From: Mycobacterium sp. Root265
GTDB taxonomy: Bacteria > Actinomycetota > Actinomycetes > Mycobacteriales > Mycobacteriaceae
Reading direction: 5' to 3'
Length of the DNA: 64,000 nucleotides
Assembly: GCF_001428895.1 (NCBI RefSeq)
Contig: NZ_LMJA01000022.1
Location: forward strand, 125,369 to 189,368
The position numbers and the translations under genes are program-made. This document shows, piece after piece, positions 1-8,891 of the stretch. The first letter of the stretch is position 1, and the number at the start of each line of letters is the position of its first letter. The notes under the pieces were generated by a model. That model was not told where the DNA came from. It searched no databases and was given only the letters and a program-made list of their open reading frames with translations.

Positions 1-1
1 C

Positions 2-1558
2 GACCGGGCCAAGAACCCCGAACTCGGCTACGCCAAGACGTTCCTGCGCCAGCTCGAAGACACCCTCGGACTCGCCCTGGACAAGGGCGTGAAGATCGTC
101 GCCAACGCCGGCGGCCTGAACCCGCGAGCACTCTCCACCGCGGTGCGCGACCTCGCCGACCGCCTCGGACTGACGGTGAACGTGGCCCATGTCGAGGGCG
201 ACGACCTCATCGCGCGGGCCGACGAGCTCGGGTTCCCAGGCGTGCTGGCCGCCAACGCCTACCTGGGCGCCTGGGGCATCGTCGAGTGCCTGACCGCCGG
301 CGCCGAAATCGTCGTCACCGGCAGGGTCACCGACGCCTCGGTGATCGTCGGACCGGCCGCCGCCCACTTCGGCTGGACCCGCACGGACTACGACGCGCTG
401 GCCGGCGCGGTCGCGGCCGGCCACATCATCGAGTGCGGCGCCCAGGCCACCGGCGGCAACTTCTCGTTCTTCAACGAGGTACCCGACCTGAACCATCCCG
501 GCTTCCCGATCGCCGAGATCGCCGCCGATGGCTCCTCGATCATCACCAAGCACCCCGGGACCGGCGGACTGGTCAGCACCGACACCGTCACCGCCCAGCT
601 GCTCTACGAGATCGCCGGTGCGCGCTACCCGAATCCGGACGTCACGCTGCGCATGGATTCGGTCTCGGTCACCGCAGCCGGTCCCGATCGGGTCCGGGTG
701 AGCGGGGTGCGCGGCGAGGCTCCGCCCCCGACGCTGAAGGTCTCGCTGAACAGCATCGGCGGATTCCGCAATGCCACCTCGTTCGTGCTGACCGGCCTGG
801 ACATCGAGGCCAAGGCCGCGCTGATCAGGTCCCAGCTGGAAAGCCACCTCACGGTCCGGCCCGCCGAGCTGCAGTGGACGCTGGCCCGCACCGATCATCC
901 CGACGCCGACACCGAGGAAGCCGCCAGCGCGCTGCTGCACTGCGTCGTCCGCGACCAGGACCCGAAGATCGTCGGGCGGCAGTTCTCCTCCGCCGCAGTG
1001 GAACTGGCCCTGGCCAGCTACCCGGGCTTCACCTCGACGGCGCCGCCCGGAGACGGCCAGGTGTACGGCGTGTTCACCCCGGGCTTCGTCGACGCCGCCG
1101 CGGTCCCGCACGTCGCCGTGCTCGCCGACGGCACCCGGGTGGACATCGCCCCGGCAGCCGAGACGCTGGCGGTCGAACCCGCCGAGGCACCCGCGCTCCC
1201 CGAGCCGGCAGAGTCGGGCCCCACCGTCCGGGCACCCCTGGGCCGCATCGCCGGCGCCCGCAGCGGCGACAAGGGCGGCTCCGCCAATGTCGGGGTGTGG
1301 GTGCGCAGCGATCCCGAATGGGATTGGCTGGCACATACTTTGACCGTAGAGAAGCTGCGCGAACTGCTCCCCGAGACGGCCGGTCTGCCGGTGACGCGGC
1401 ATCTGCTGCCCCGGCTGCGGGCGGTGAACTTCGTCATCGAGGACATCCTCGGACAGGGTGTCGCCTATCAGGCCCGATTCGATCCGCAGGCCAAAGGTCT
1501 CGGCGAATGGCTGAGATCTCGACATGTCGACATCCCGGAAAGGCTGTTGTCTTTGTGA
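2..1558 (+). CDS. AtuA family protein (acyclic terpene utilisation), 5' partial
   Basis: The reading frame is open from the first bases, so the N-terminus lies outside the window; 518 residues are visible. The main part matches the AtuA/DUF1446 family (AANAYLGAWGIVECL, VTGRVTDASVIVGPAA, GNFSFF). The last 110 residues form the ferredoxin-like AtuA C-terminal domain (IAGARSGDKGGSANVGVWVR). AtuA is required for acyclic terpene (citronellol/geraniol) use in Pseudomonas, but its reaction is unknown. The gene resembles Rv0976c by position and overlaps the next dehydrogenase by four bases (GTGA), so it heads or lies inside the acyl-CoA operon that follows. Family assignment is firm; substrate is inference. 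Confidence 0.85.
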   Translation, partial: DRAKNPELGYAKTFLRQLEDTLGLALDKGVKIVANAGGLNPRALSTAVRDLADRLGLTVNVAHVEGDDLIARADELGFPGVLAANAYLGAWGIVECLTAGAEIVVTGRVTDASVIVGPAAAHFGWTRTDYDALAGAVAAGHIIECGAQATGGNFSFFNEVPDLNHPGFPIAEIAADGSSIITKHPGTGGLVSTDTVTAQLLYEIAGARYPNPDVTLRMDSVSVTAAGPDRVRVSGVRGEAPPPTLKVSLNSIGGFRNATSFVLTGLDIEAKAALIRSQLESHLTVRPAELQWTLARTDHPDADTEEAASALLHCVVRDQDPKIVGRQFSSAAVELALASYPGFTSTAPPGDGQVYGVFTPGFVDAAAVPHVAVLADGTRVDIAPAAETLAVEPAEAPALPEPAESGPTVRAPLGRIAGARSGDKGGSANVGVWVRSDPEWDWLAHTLTVEKLRELLPETAGLPVTRHLLPRLRAVNFVIEDILGQGVAYQARFDPQAKGLGEWLRSRHVDIPERLLSL

Positions 1559-2703
1559 CCGATATCTGGCACGCCCCAGAACGTGACGATCTGCGAAAGA
1601 CGGTGCGGGCGTTCGCCGAACGCGAGATCCTGCCCTACGCGCAGGACTGGGAACGCACCGGTGAACTGCCCCGCGAACTGCACGTCAAGGCCGGCGCGGC
1701 CGGGCTGCTCGGCGCGCCCTACCCGGAATCGGTGGGCGGCGGAGGCGGCGACAGCGCCGACGCGGTGATCATCTGCGAGGAACTGCACCAGGCCGGCGTG
1801 CCCGGCGGCACCTTCGCCTCACTGTTCACCTGCGGCATCGCGGTGCCGCACATGATCGCCTCCGGCGATCAGCGCCTCATCGACACCTACGTGCGCCCCA
1901 CCTTGCGCGGCGATCTCATCGGGTCACTGGCCATCACCGAACCCGGCGGCGGCTCCGATGTCGGGCACCTGACCACCAAAGCGGTCCGGGACGGAGACGA
2001 TTTCATCGTCAACGGCGCCAAGACCTACATTACCTCCGGGGTGCGCGCCGATTACGTGGTGACCGCGGTGCGCACCGGCGGACCGGGCGCGGCCGGGGTG
2101 TCACTCCTGTTGGTGGACAAGAACACTCCGGGCTTCGAGGTCAGCCGTAAGCTGGAGAAGATGGGCTGGCGCTCCAGCGATACCGCGGAGCTGTCCTATA
2201 CCGATGTGCGGGTGCCGGCCGCCAACCTGGTGGGGGCGGAGAACACCGGCTTCGTGCAGATCGCCGGCGCCTTCGTCTCCGAACGCGTGGGACTGGCCGC
2301 GCAGGCCTATGCCAGCGCGCAGCGCTGCCTGGACCTGACCGTGCAGTGGTGCCGCGACCGCGAGACCTTCGGCCGTCCACTGATCTCCCGGCAGGCCGTG
2401 CAGAACACCCTGGCCGACATGGCGCGTCGCATCGATGTGGCGCGGGTGTACACCCACCGGCTGGTGGAGCGTGAAATGGCGGGTGAGACGAACCTGATCA
2501 CCGAGGTCTGCTTCGCCAAGAACACCGCCGTGGAGGCCGGCGAATGGGTGGCCAACCAGGCCGTCCAATTGTTCGGCGGGATGGGCTATATGGCCGAATC
2601 CGAGGTCGAGCGCCAGTACCGCGACATGCGCATCCTGGGCATCGGCGGCGGCACCACAGAGATCCTCACCGCGCTGGCAGCCAAGACGATGGGCCTGCAA
2701 TGA
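1555..2703 (+). CDS. fadE13: Acyl-CoA dehydrogenase, FadE13-like
   Basis: A 382-residue FAD-dependent acyl-CoA dehydrogenase that makes trans-2-enoyl-CoA. Visible landmarks are the FAD/substrate segment SLAITEPGGGSDV and the C-terminal GGMGYMAESEVERQYRDMRI. The MCAD-type catalytic Glu near the C-terminus is replaced in GIGGGTTEI, whereas a Glu is present in FVSERVGLA, the position used by isovaleryl-CoA dehydrogenase; this favours a branched substrate (inference). The GTG at 1555 overlaps the upstream stop and has a purine-rich GGAAAGG about 13-19 bases before it; the longer in-frame ORF upstream is a shadow of AtuA. The gene is followed by accD2-like with an ATGA overlap, the order of Rv0975c-Rv0974c. 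Confidence 0.85.
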   Translation: MTDIWHAPERDDLRKTVRAFAEREILPYAQDWERTGELPRELHVKAGAAGLLGAPYPESVGGGGGDSADAVIICEELHQAGVPGGTFASLFTCGIAVPHMIASGDQRLIDTYVRPTLRGDLIGSLAITEPGGGSDVGHLTTKAVRDGDDFIVNGAKTYITSGVRADYVVTAVRTGGPGAAGVSLLLVDKNTPGFEVSRKLEKMGWRSSDTAELSYTDVRVPAANLVGAENTGFVQIAGAFVSERVGLAAQAYASAQRCLDLTVQWCRDRETFGRPLISRQAVQNTLADMARRIDVARVYTHRLVEREMAGETNLITEVCFAKNTAVEAGEWVANQAVQLFGGMGYMAESEVERQYRDMRILGIGGGTTEILTALAAKTMGLQ

Positions 2704-4295
2704 CGAGACTCAAATCGACCCTGGATCCGCGCGCAGCCGGGTACGGCGAGGCCGCCGACGCCATGTCGGTCAAGCTCGCCGAGCTGGCAGGAGAACATGA
2801 GCGCAGCCTGGCCGGCGGCGGCACCAAATACGTCGACCGCCACCATGCCCGGGGCAAGCTGACGTCACGCGAACGCGTCGAACTGCTGCTGGACCCGGAC
2901 GCCCCGTTCCTGGAGCTGAGCCCGCTGGCCGCCTGGGGCAGCGATTTCACGGTGGGCGCCAGCGTCGTCACTGGCATCGGTGCCGTCGGGGGTGTCGAGT
3001 GCCTGATCGTGGCCAACGACCCCACCGTCAAGGGCGGCACCAGCAACCCATGGACGTTGAAGAAGATCCTGCGTGCCAACCAGATCGCCATGGAGAACCG
3101 GCTTCCGGTGATATCCCTGGTGGAATCCGGCGGCGCCGACCTGCCCACCCAGAAGGAGATCTTCATCCCGGGCGGGCAGATGTTCCGCGATCTGACCCGG
3201 CTGTCGGCGGCCGGGATCCCCACCATCGCACTGGTCTTCGGCAACTCCACCGCCGGCGGCGCCTATGTGCCCGGCATGTCCGATCACGTGGTGATGATCA
3301 GAGAACGCTCCAAGGTGTTCCTCGCCGGTCCCCCGCTGGTCAAGATGGCCACCGGCGAGGAATCCGACGACGAGTCCCTGGGTGGCGCCGAGATGCACGC
3401 CCGCACCTCCGGATTGGGTGACTACCTGGCCAACGACGAGCTCGACGCCATCCGCATCGGACGGCGCATCGTGGCGCGGCTCAACTGGCGCAAACAGGGC
3501 CCGGTGCCGGTCCCGGTCGTCGAACCCGCATACGACGCCGAGGAACTGCTCGGCATCGTCGGAGCCGACCTGCGCATCCCGTTCGACCCGCGCGACGTCA
3601 TCGCCCGCATCGTGGACGGTTCGGATTTCGACGAGTTCAAACCGCTCTACGGTTCGTCGCTGGTCACCGGCTGGGCCACGCTCTACGGCTATCCGGTCGG
3701 CATCCTCGCCAACGCCCGCGGCGTGCTGTTCTCCGAGGAGTCGCAGAAGGCCACCCAGTTCATCCAGCTGGCAAACCGGGCGAACACGCCATTGCTGTTC
3801 CTGCACAACACGACCGGCTACATGGTCGGCAAGGCGTACGAGGAGGGCGGCATGATCAAACACGGATCGATGATGATCAACGCCGTCTCCAACTCAGGAG
3901 TGCCGCACATCTCGCTGCTGATCGGGGCGTCCTACGGGGCCGGCCATTACGGCATGTGCGGGCGCGCCTACGATCCGCGTTTCCTGTTCGCCTGGCCCAG
4001 TTCGAAATCCGCGGTGATGGGCGGGACGCAGCTGGCCGGCGTGCTGTCCATCGTCAGCCGGGCCGCCGCGGAGGCGCGCGGCCAGCAGGTCGACGAGGCC
4101 GCCGACGCCGCGTTGCGCGCCGCGGTCGAGGCGCAGATCGAGGCCGAATCCCTGCCGATGTTCCTGTCCGGCCGGCTCTACGACGACGGTGTCATCGACC
4201 CGCGGGACACCCGCACCGTGCTCGGAATGTGCCTGTCCGCCATCGCGAGCGGACCGATCGAGGGGACGTCGAACTTCGGCGTCTTCCGGATGTGA
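2700..4295 (+). CDS. accD2: Acyl-CoA carboxylase carboxyltransferase (beta) subunit, AccD2-like
   Basis: A 531-residue carboxyltransferase subunit that moves the carboxyl group from biotin to an acyl-CoA. Crotonase-fold halves are visible: N-terminal GGTKYVDRHHARGKLTSRER, LVESGGADLPTQKE and FGNSTAGGAYVPGMSDHVV, then a C-terminal half with LLFLHNTTGYMVGKAYE, GASYGAGHYGMCGRAYDPRF and MGGTQLAGV. Length and order match Rv0974c. The ATG at 2700 overlaps the previous stop, and the biotin-carrying partner follows after 12 bases. In Liu/Atu pathways this subunit type carboxylates methylcrotonyl- or geranyl-CoA; which one applies here cannot be read from sequence. Confidence 0.9.
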   Translation: MTRLKSTLDPRAAGYGEAADAMSVKLAELAGEHERSLAGGGTKYVDRHHARGKLTSRERVELLLDPDAPFLELSPLAAWGSDFTVGASVVTGIGAVGGVECLIVANDPTVKGGTSNPWTLKKILRANQIAMENRLPVISLVESGGADLPTQKEIFIPGGQMFRDLTRLSAAGIPTIALVFGNSTAGGAYVPGMSDHVVMIRERSKVFLAGPPLVKMATGEESDDESLGGAEMHARTSGLGDYLANDELDAIRIGRRIVARLNWRKQGPVPVPVVEPAYDAEELLGIVGADLRIPFDPRDVIARIVDGSDFDEFKPLYGSSLVTGWATLYGYPVGILANARGVLFSEESQKATQFIQLANRANTPLLFLHNTTGYMVGKAYEEGGMIKHGSMMINAVSNSGVPHISLLIGASYGAGHYGMCGRAYDPRFLFAWPSSKSAVMGGTQLAGVLSIVSRAAAEARGQQVDEAADAALRAAVEAQIEAESLPMFLSGRLYDDGVIDPRDTRTVLGMCLSAIASGPIEGTSNFGVFRM

Positions 4296-4307
4296 GGGCG
4301 TAAACGC

Positions 4308-6284
4308 ATGATCACACGAGTCCTCGTCGCCAACCGCGGCGAGATCGCCCGCCGGGTGTTCACCACCTGCCGTCGCCTCGGCATCGGCACCGTCGCGGTG
4401 TACACCGATCCCGACGCCGCGTCCCCGCACGTCGCCGAGGCCGATGTGCGGGTACGCCTGGAGGGCCGCAACGGCTATCTGGACACCGGTCAGCTCATCG
4501 CCGCCGCGCACAAGGCCGGTGCCGACGCCATCCATCCGGGTTACGGATTCCTCTCCGAGAACGCGGATTTCGCCGAGTCCGTGCAGCGCGCCGGGCTGAT
4601 CTGGATCGGCCCGCCGGTGGCAGCGGTGCGGTCGATGGGATCCAAGATCGAGGCCAAGAAGCTGATGGCCGCCGCCGGCGTTCCGGTGCTGGCCGAACTG
4701 GATCCCGATACTGTCACCGCCGCGCAGCTGCCGGTGCTGATCAAGGCATCCGCCGGTGGCGGCGGCCGCGGTATGCGGGTGGTGCACGATCTGGCATCGC
4801 TGCCCACCGAAGTCGCGGCGGCACAGCGGGAAAGCCAGTCCGCCTTCGGCGATCCGACGGTGTTCTGTGAACGTTATCTGGCCGCCGGTCACCATATCGA
4901 GGTCCAGGTGATGGCCGATCAGCACGGCACCGTGTGGGCCGTCGGCGAGCGCGAATGCTCCATCCAGCGCCGGCACCAGAAGGTCATCGAGGAGGCGCCC
5001 TCACCCCTGGTGGAACGCACACCGGGGATGCGCGCCAAGCTCTTCGAGGCCGCCCGGCTCGCCGCCGACGCGATCGGGTACACCGGCGCGGGCACCGTCG
5101 AATTCATGGCCAGCTCCGATCCGGGGTCCCAGGGTGACTTCTTCTTCCTGGAGATGAACACCCGACTGCAGGTGGAGCATCCGGTCACCGAGGAGACCAC
5201 CGGTCTCGATCTCGTCGAGTTGCAGATCGAGGTGGCCGACGGTGTGGCGCTGCCCGCGCAACCACCTGCCGCGCAGGGACATTCGATCGAGGCCCGGCTC
5301 TATGCGGAAGATCCGGCCAGGGGCTGGCAGCCGCAGGCCGGTGCCGTGCACCATTTCGAGGTACCCGCCGCGCGCACCGAGTTCGGCACGCTCGGCCGGG
5401 TCGGGGTGCGGCTGGATTCGGGCATCGTGGACGGGTCCCAGGTGTCGGTGTTCTACGACCCGATGCTGGCCAAGGTGATCTCCTTCGCGCCGACCCGCCA
5501 GCGAGCCGCAGTCACCCTCGCCGACGCGCTGTCGCGCGCCCGGATCCACGGGGTGGGCACCAACCGTCACCTGCTGGTCAACGTGCTGCGGCACCCGGCG
5601 TTCCTGTCCGGTGCCACCGACACCGCGTTCTTCGACACCCACGGGCTGGCCGACCTGGCCGCCGGACCGGCGGACACCGCCGCGCTGTCGGCGCTGGCCG
5701 CCGCACTCGCCGATGCCGCACACAACCGCGGCACCGCAACGGCTTTCGGCCCCGCACCCAGCGGGTGGCGCAACCTCATCTCGGGCTACCAGACCCGGGC
5801 ATTCCGCGATGCCGCCGATGAAGAACAGCTCATCCGGTACCGCTTCGGCCGCAACGGAATCGGGCTGCCCGACTTCCCGGGCGTCACCGTGGTGTCGACC
5901 AGCCCCTCCCGCGTGGTGCTGTCGGTGGATGGCGCTGAGCAGGCCTTCGACGTGGCCCGCTACGGCGACGACGTCTTCGTCGATTCGCCGATCGGGCCGG
6001 CCCGGCTGACCAGCCTTCCGCGTTTCCCGGACCCGGACTCCGCGGTGGCGCACGGTTCGCTGCTCGCCCCGATGCCCGGCTCGGTGGTGCGGGTGGGCGC
6101 CGCGGCAGGAGACACCGTCACCTCCGGGCAGCCGTTGATCTGGCTGGAGGCCATGAAGATGGAGCACACCATCACCGCACCGGGCGACGGTGTGCTCGCC
6201 GAACTGAATGTGCAACCCGGACAACAGGTCGAGGTCGGAGCCGTCCTGGCCCGGATCGAGAACCCCGAAGGAGATCAATCATGA
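4308..6284 (+). CDS. accA2: Acyl-CoA carboxylase biotin carboxylase/BCCP (alpha) subunit, AccA2-like
   Basis: A 658-residue alpha subunit. It begins with the biotin carboxylase fold (ANRGEIARRV; glycine-rich ATP-grasp loop starting at Lys146, KASAGGGGRGMRVV; HIEVQVMAD; EMNTRLQVEHPVTE). It ends with a biotinyl domain carrying EAMKME, Lys617 being the expected biotin attachment site. It carboxylates biotin with ATP and bicarbonate and works with the AccD2-like subunit encoded just upstream. Its stop overlaps the next start (ATGA at 6281-6284), so translation is probably coupled. Equivalent of Rv0973c by position and size. Confidence 0.92.
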   Translation: MITRVLVANRGEIARRVFTTCRRLGIGTVAVYTDPDAASPHVAEADVRVRLEGRNGYLDTGQLIAAAHKAGADAIHPGYGFLSENADFAESVQRAGLIWIGPPVAAVRSMGSKIEAKKLMAAAGVPVLAELDPDTVTAAQLPVLIKASAGGGGRGMRVVHDLASLPTEVAAAQRESQSAFGDPTVFCERYLAAGHHIEVQVMADQHGTVWAVGERECSIQRRHQKVIEEAPSPLVERTPGMRAKLFEAARLAADAIGYTGAGTVEFMASSDPGSQGDFFFLEMNTRLQVEHPVTEETTGLDLVELQIEVADGVALPAQPPAAQGHSIEARLYAEDPARGWQPQAGAVHHFEVPAARTEFGTLGRVGVRLDSGIVDGSQVSVFYDPMLAKVISFAPTRQRAAVTLADALSRARIHGVGTNRHLLVNVLRHPAFLSGATDTAFFDTHGLADLAAGPADTAALSALAAALADAAHNRGTATAFGPAPSGWRNLISGYQTRAFRDAADEEQLIRYRFGRNGIGLPDFPGVTVVSTSPSRVVLSVDGAEQAFDVARYGDDVFVDSPIGPARLTSLPRFPDPDSAVAHGSLLAPMPGSVVRVGAAAGDTVTSGQPLIWLEAMKMEHTITAPGDGVLAELNVQPGQQVEVGAVLARIENPEGDQS

Positions 6285-7441
6285 CCAGCTTCATCGAAAC
6301 CGAGGAACAGCAGGCACTGCGCAAGGCCGTCTCCGCGATGGCCGCCAACTACGGCCAGGACTACTATCTGGAGAAGGCGCGCGCCGGCGCACACATCGAC
6401 GAACTATGGTCGGAGGCAGGCAAACTCGGCTTCATCGGGGTCAACCTGCCCGAGGAGTACGGCGGCGGCGGTGCGGGCATGTACGAGCTGTCGATGGTGA
6501 TGGAGGAGATGTCGGCGGGCGGCTGTCCGCTGCTGATGATGGTGGTCTCCCCCGCCATTAACGGCACCATCATCAGCAAGTTCGGCACCGACGAGCAGAA
6601 GAAGCGCTGGATCCCGGGGATCGCCGACGGCTCGATCACGATGGCCTTCGCCATCACCGAACCCGACGCCGGCTCCAACTCGCACCGCATCACCACCACC
6701 GCGCGCCGCGACGGCAGCGACTGGATCCTGTCCGGCCAGAAGGTCTACATCTCCGGTGTCGACCAGGCCCAGGCGGTGCTCGTCGTCGGCCGCACCGAGG
6801 ATCACAAGACCGGCAATCTGAAGCCGGCGTTGTTCGTGGTGCCCACCGACACCCCCGGGTTGTCCTGGACGAAGATCGAGATGGAGATCCTCAGTCCCGA
6901 GTACCAGTTCCAGGTGTTCCTCGACGACGTGCGGTTGCCCTCCGACGCGCTGGTCGGCTCCGAGGACGCAGCGATCGCGCAGCTGTTCGCCGGGCTGAAC
7001 CCCGAGCGCATCATGGGTGCGGCCAGCGCCGTCGGCATGGGACGCTTCGCCATCGGCAAGGCCACCGACTACGTCAAGACCCGGCAGGTGTGGAAGACAC
7101 CCATCGGTGCGCACCAGGGCATCTCGCATCCGTTGGCGCAGAACCACATCGAGATCGAGCTCGCCAAGCTGATGATGCAGAAGGCCGCCGCACTCTATGA
7201 CAGCGGTGACGACTTCGGTGCCGCCGAGTCCGCGAACATGGCCAAGTACGCCGCGGGTGAGGCCTCGGTGCGGGCCGTCGACCAGGCCGTGCAGTCCCTC
7301 GGCGGCAACGGGCTGACCAAGGAGTACGGCATCGCCTCGGTGCTCACCGCGTCCCGGTTGGCACGCATCGCGCCGGTGAGCCGGGAGATGATCCTCAACT
7401 TCGTCGCGCAGACCTCGCTGGGCCTGCCTCGGTCGTACTGA
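6281..7441 (+). CDS. fadE12: Acyl-CoA dehydrogenase, FadE12-like
   Basis: A 386-residue flavin acyl-CoA dehydrogenase. The motifs MAFAITEPDAGSNSH, YISGVDQAQAVLVVG and the dimer/FAD region VQSLGGNGLTKEYGI are clear. The probable catalytic base is the Glu of GLNPERIMGA, the isovaleryl-CoA-dehydrogenase-type position; the C-terminal MCAD Glu is absent (RIAPVSREMI). It is the second dehydrogenase of the operon, after the carboxylase genes, and ends one base into the enoyl-CoA hydratase gene (TGATG). Two oxidation steps around one carboxylation fit a branched-acyl or isoprenoid-like breakdown route, which is inference from gene order. Confidence 0.88.
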   Translation: MTSFIETEEQQALRKAVSAMAANYGQDYYLEKARAGAHIDELWSEAGKLGFIGVNLPEEYGGGGAGMYELSMVMEEMSAGGCPLLMMVVSPAINGTIISKFGTDEQKKRWIPGIADGSITMAFAITEPDAGSNSHRITTTARRDGSDWILSGQKVYISGVDQAQAVLVVGRTEDHKTGNLKPALFVVPTDTPGLSWTKIEMEILSPEYQFQVFLDDVRLPSDALVGSEDAAIAQLFAGLNPERIMGAASAVGMGRFAIGKATDYVKTRQVWKTPIGAHQGISHPLAQNHIEIELAKLMMQKAAALYDSGDDFGAAESANMAKYAAGEASVRAVDQAVQSLGGNGLTKEYGIASVLTASRLARIAPVSREMILNFVAQTSLGLPRSY

Positions 7442-8196
7442 TGCTCGTCCACTACGCCCTGGAAGGCCGGGTGGCCCGGCTGACGCTGGACTCGCCGCAC
7501 AACCACAATGCGCTGTCCACCGCGCTCGTCGAGCAACTGCACAGAGGTTTCGACGACGCCATCGCGGCCGGCGCACGCGTGGTGGTGCTCGGCCACACCG
7601 GCCGGACCTTCTGTGCGGGCGCGGACCTCAGTGAGGCCGCAGGCCGCGACCCGGGGGATATCGCGGTGGACCGCGCCCAGGAGATGACCCGGCTGCTGCG
7701 GGCGATCCTGGCGGCGCCGGTGCCCGTGATCGCCGCCGTGGACGGGCACGTCCGCGCCGGCGGGATGGGACTGGTCGGGGCGTGCGATATCGCGGTGGCC
7801 GGACCGCAGAGCACCTTCGCGCTCACCGAGGCCCGCATCGGTGTCGCCCCGTCGATCATCTCGCTGACGCTGCTGCCGAAGCTGACTGCGCGGGCGGCCG
7901 GGCGGTACTTCCTGACCGGGGAGAAGTTCGGTCCGCAGGAGGCAGCGGACATCGGGTTGATCACCGTGGCCGCCGACGACGTGGCCGGCGCAGTGGACGC
8001 CCTCACCGCCGATATCGCCAAGGCCTCCCCCCAGGGACTGGCGGCGTCCAAGGCGCTGACGACGGCCGGCATCCTCGCTGGGTTCGACGCGCACGCCGAC
8101 GCGTTGACTGCGCAGTCCGCCGAACTGTTCACCTCCGCCGAGGCCCGCGAGGGCATGCTGGCGTTCCTGCAGAAACGCCAGCCCGACTGGGCGTGA
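7441..8196 (+). CDS. echA7: Enoyl-CoA hydratase/isomerase family, EchA7-like
   Basis: A 251-residue crotonase. The oxyanion-hole segments are GRTFCAGADLSEAAG and DGHVRAGGMGLVGACDIAVA, followed by FALTEARIGVAPSIISL. In the EchA/LiuC context it would hydrate the unsaturated CoA product of the upstream dehydrogenase/carboxylase steps, as methylglutaconyl-CoA hydratase does in leucine breakdown. Its ATG overlaps the fadE12 stop by one base. It is the last gene of the operon: 72 bases follow before an independent promoter. Corresponds to Rv0971c in order. Confidence 0.88.
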   Translation: MLVHYALEGRVARLTLDSPHNHNALSTALVEQLHRGFDDAIAAGARVVVLGHTGRTFCAGADLSEAAGRDPGDIAVDRAQEMTRLLRAILAAPVPVIAAVDGHVRAGGMGLVGACDIAVAGPQSTFALTEARIGVAPSIISLTLLPKLTARAAGRYFLTGEKFGPQEAADIGLITVAADDVAGAVDALTADIAKASPQGLAASKALTTAGILAGFDAHADALTAQSAELFTSAEAREGMLAFLQKRQPDWA

Positions 8197-8232
8197 GCGA
8201 ACTCCTCGCGTTTGCCAGTTTCGACGACGAGC

Positions 8233-8260
8233 TTGCGTTTATCGGCGTGAGTCGTAGGCT
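8233..8260 (+). promoter_or_regulatory. Candidate leaderless promoter of the DUF1707 gene
   Basis: TTGCGT at 8233-8238 and TAGGCT at 8255-8260, spaced by 16 bases, form a plausible SigA-type promoter. The ATG at 8269 lies 8 bases after the -10, about where transcription would begin, so no room is left for a Shine-Dalgarno and the mRNA is probably leaderless. Confidence 0.45.
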
Positions 8261-8268
8261 CAGTAACA

Positions 8269-8847
8269 ATGAGCACTTCGTCGTGGCAGAACGGCTCGAC
8301 CCGCGCCGGCGACGCCGAGCGCATTCAGGTAGCCCAGTTGCTGACCGACGCCGCCTCCCAGGGCAGGCTGTCGATGGACGAATACGAGCAGCGGTTGGCC
8401 AAGGCCTACGCCGCCACCACGCACGGCGAACTGGCCCGGCTGTCCGCCGATCTGCCGGACTTCGCCACCACCGCCAATTGCGGTGGCACCCGCAAGCCCG
8501 CACCGTCGACGCTGCTGCTGGCCATCCTGAGCGGCTTCGAGCGGCGCGGTCGCTGGAATGTCCCGAAACGGTTGACGTCGTTCGCGCTGTTCGGCGGCGG
8601 TGTGATCGACCTTCGGTACGCCGATTTCACCTCGCCCGAGGTGGACATCCACTCGATCTCGATCTTCGGCGGACAGACCATTCTGCTGCCGCCGGAGGTC
8701 AACGTCGCCGTCCGCGGCCACGGCGTGATGGGTTCCTTCGATCACGTCGGCGAGCAGGGCACACCCGGCGCGCCGTGCATCACCATCCGCGGCTTCTCGT
8801 TGTGGGGCAGCGTCGGCATCAAGCGCAAAAAACGCAAGAACAGCTGA
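8269..8847 (+). CDS. DUF1707 (SHOCT-like) domain protein
   Basis: A 192-residue protein. Residues about 10-65 are a DUF1707 domain (RAGDAERIQVAQLLTDAASQGRLSMDEYEQRL), a small helical domain common at actinobacterial N-termini. The rest is beta-rich and resembles the cell-wall-active-antibiotics-response/YvqF-type C-terminal domain (AVRGHGVMGSFDH, GFSLWGSVGIKRK). No signal peptide or clear membrane helix is present. It resembles Rv0966c in position and architecture; the function of this family is not established. It is separated from the acyl-CoA operon by its own promoter-like sequence and converges on the VWA gene. Confidence 0.75.
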   Translation: MSTSSWQNGSTRAGDAERIQVAQLLTDAASQGRLSMDEYEQRLAKAYAATTHGELARLSADLPDFATTANCGGTRKPAPSTLLLAILSGFERRGRWNVPKRLTSFALFGGGVIDLRYADFTSPEVDIHSISIFGGQTILLPPEVNVAVRGHGVMGSFDHVGEQGTPGAPCITIRGFSLWGSVGIKRKKRKNS

Positions 8848-8891
8848 GACGTTTTCTTTGCTCGAATTGCACGCGCAAGCCTGAGAGCAGA

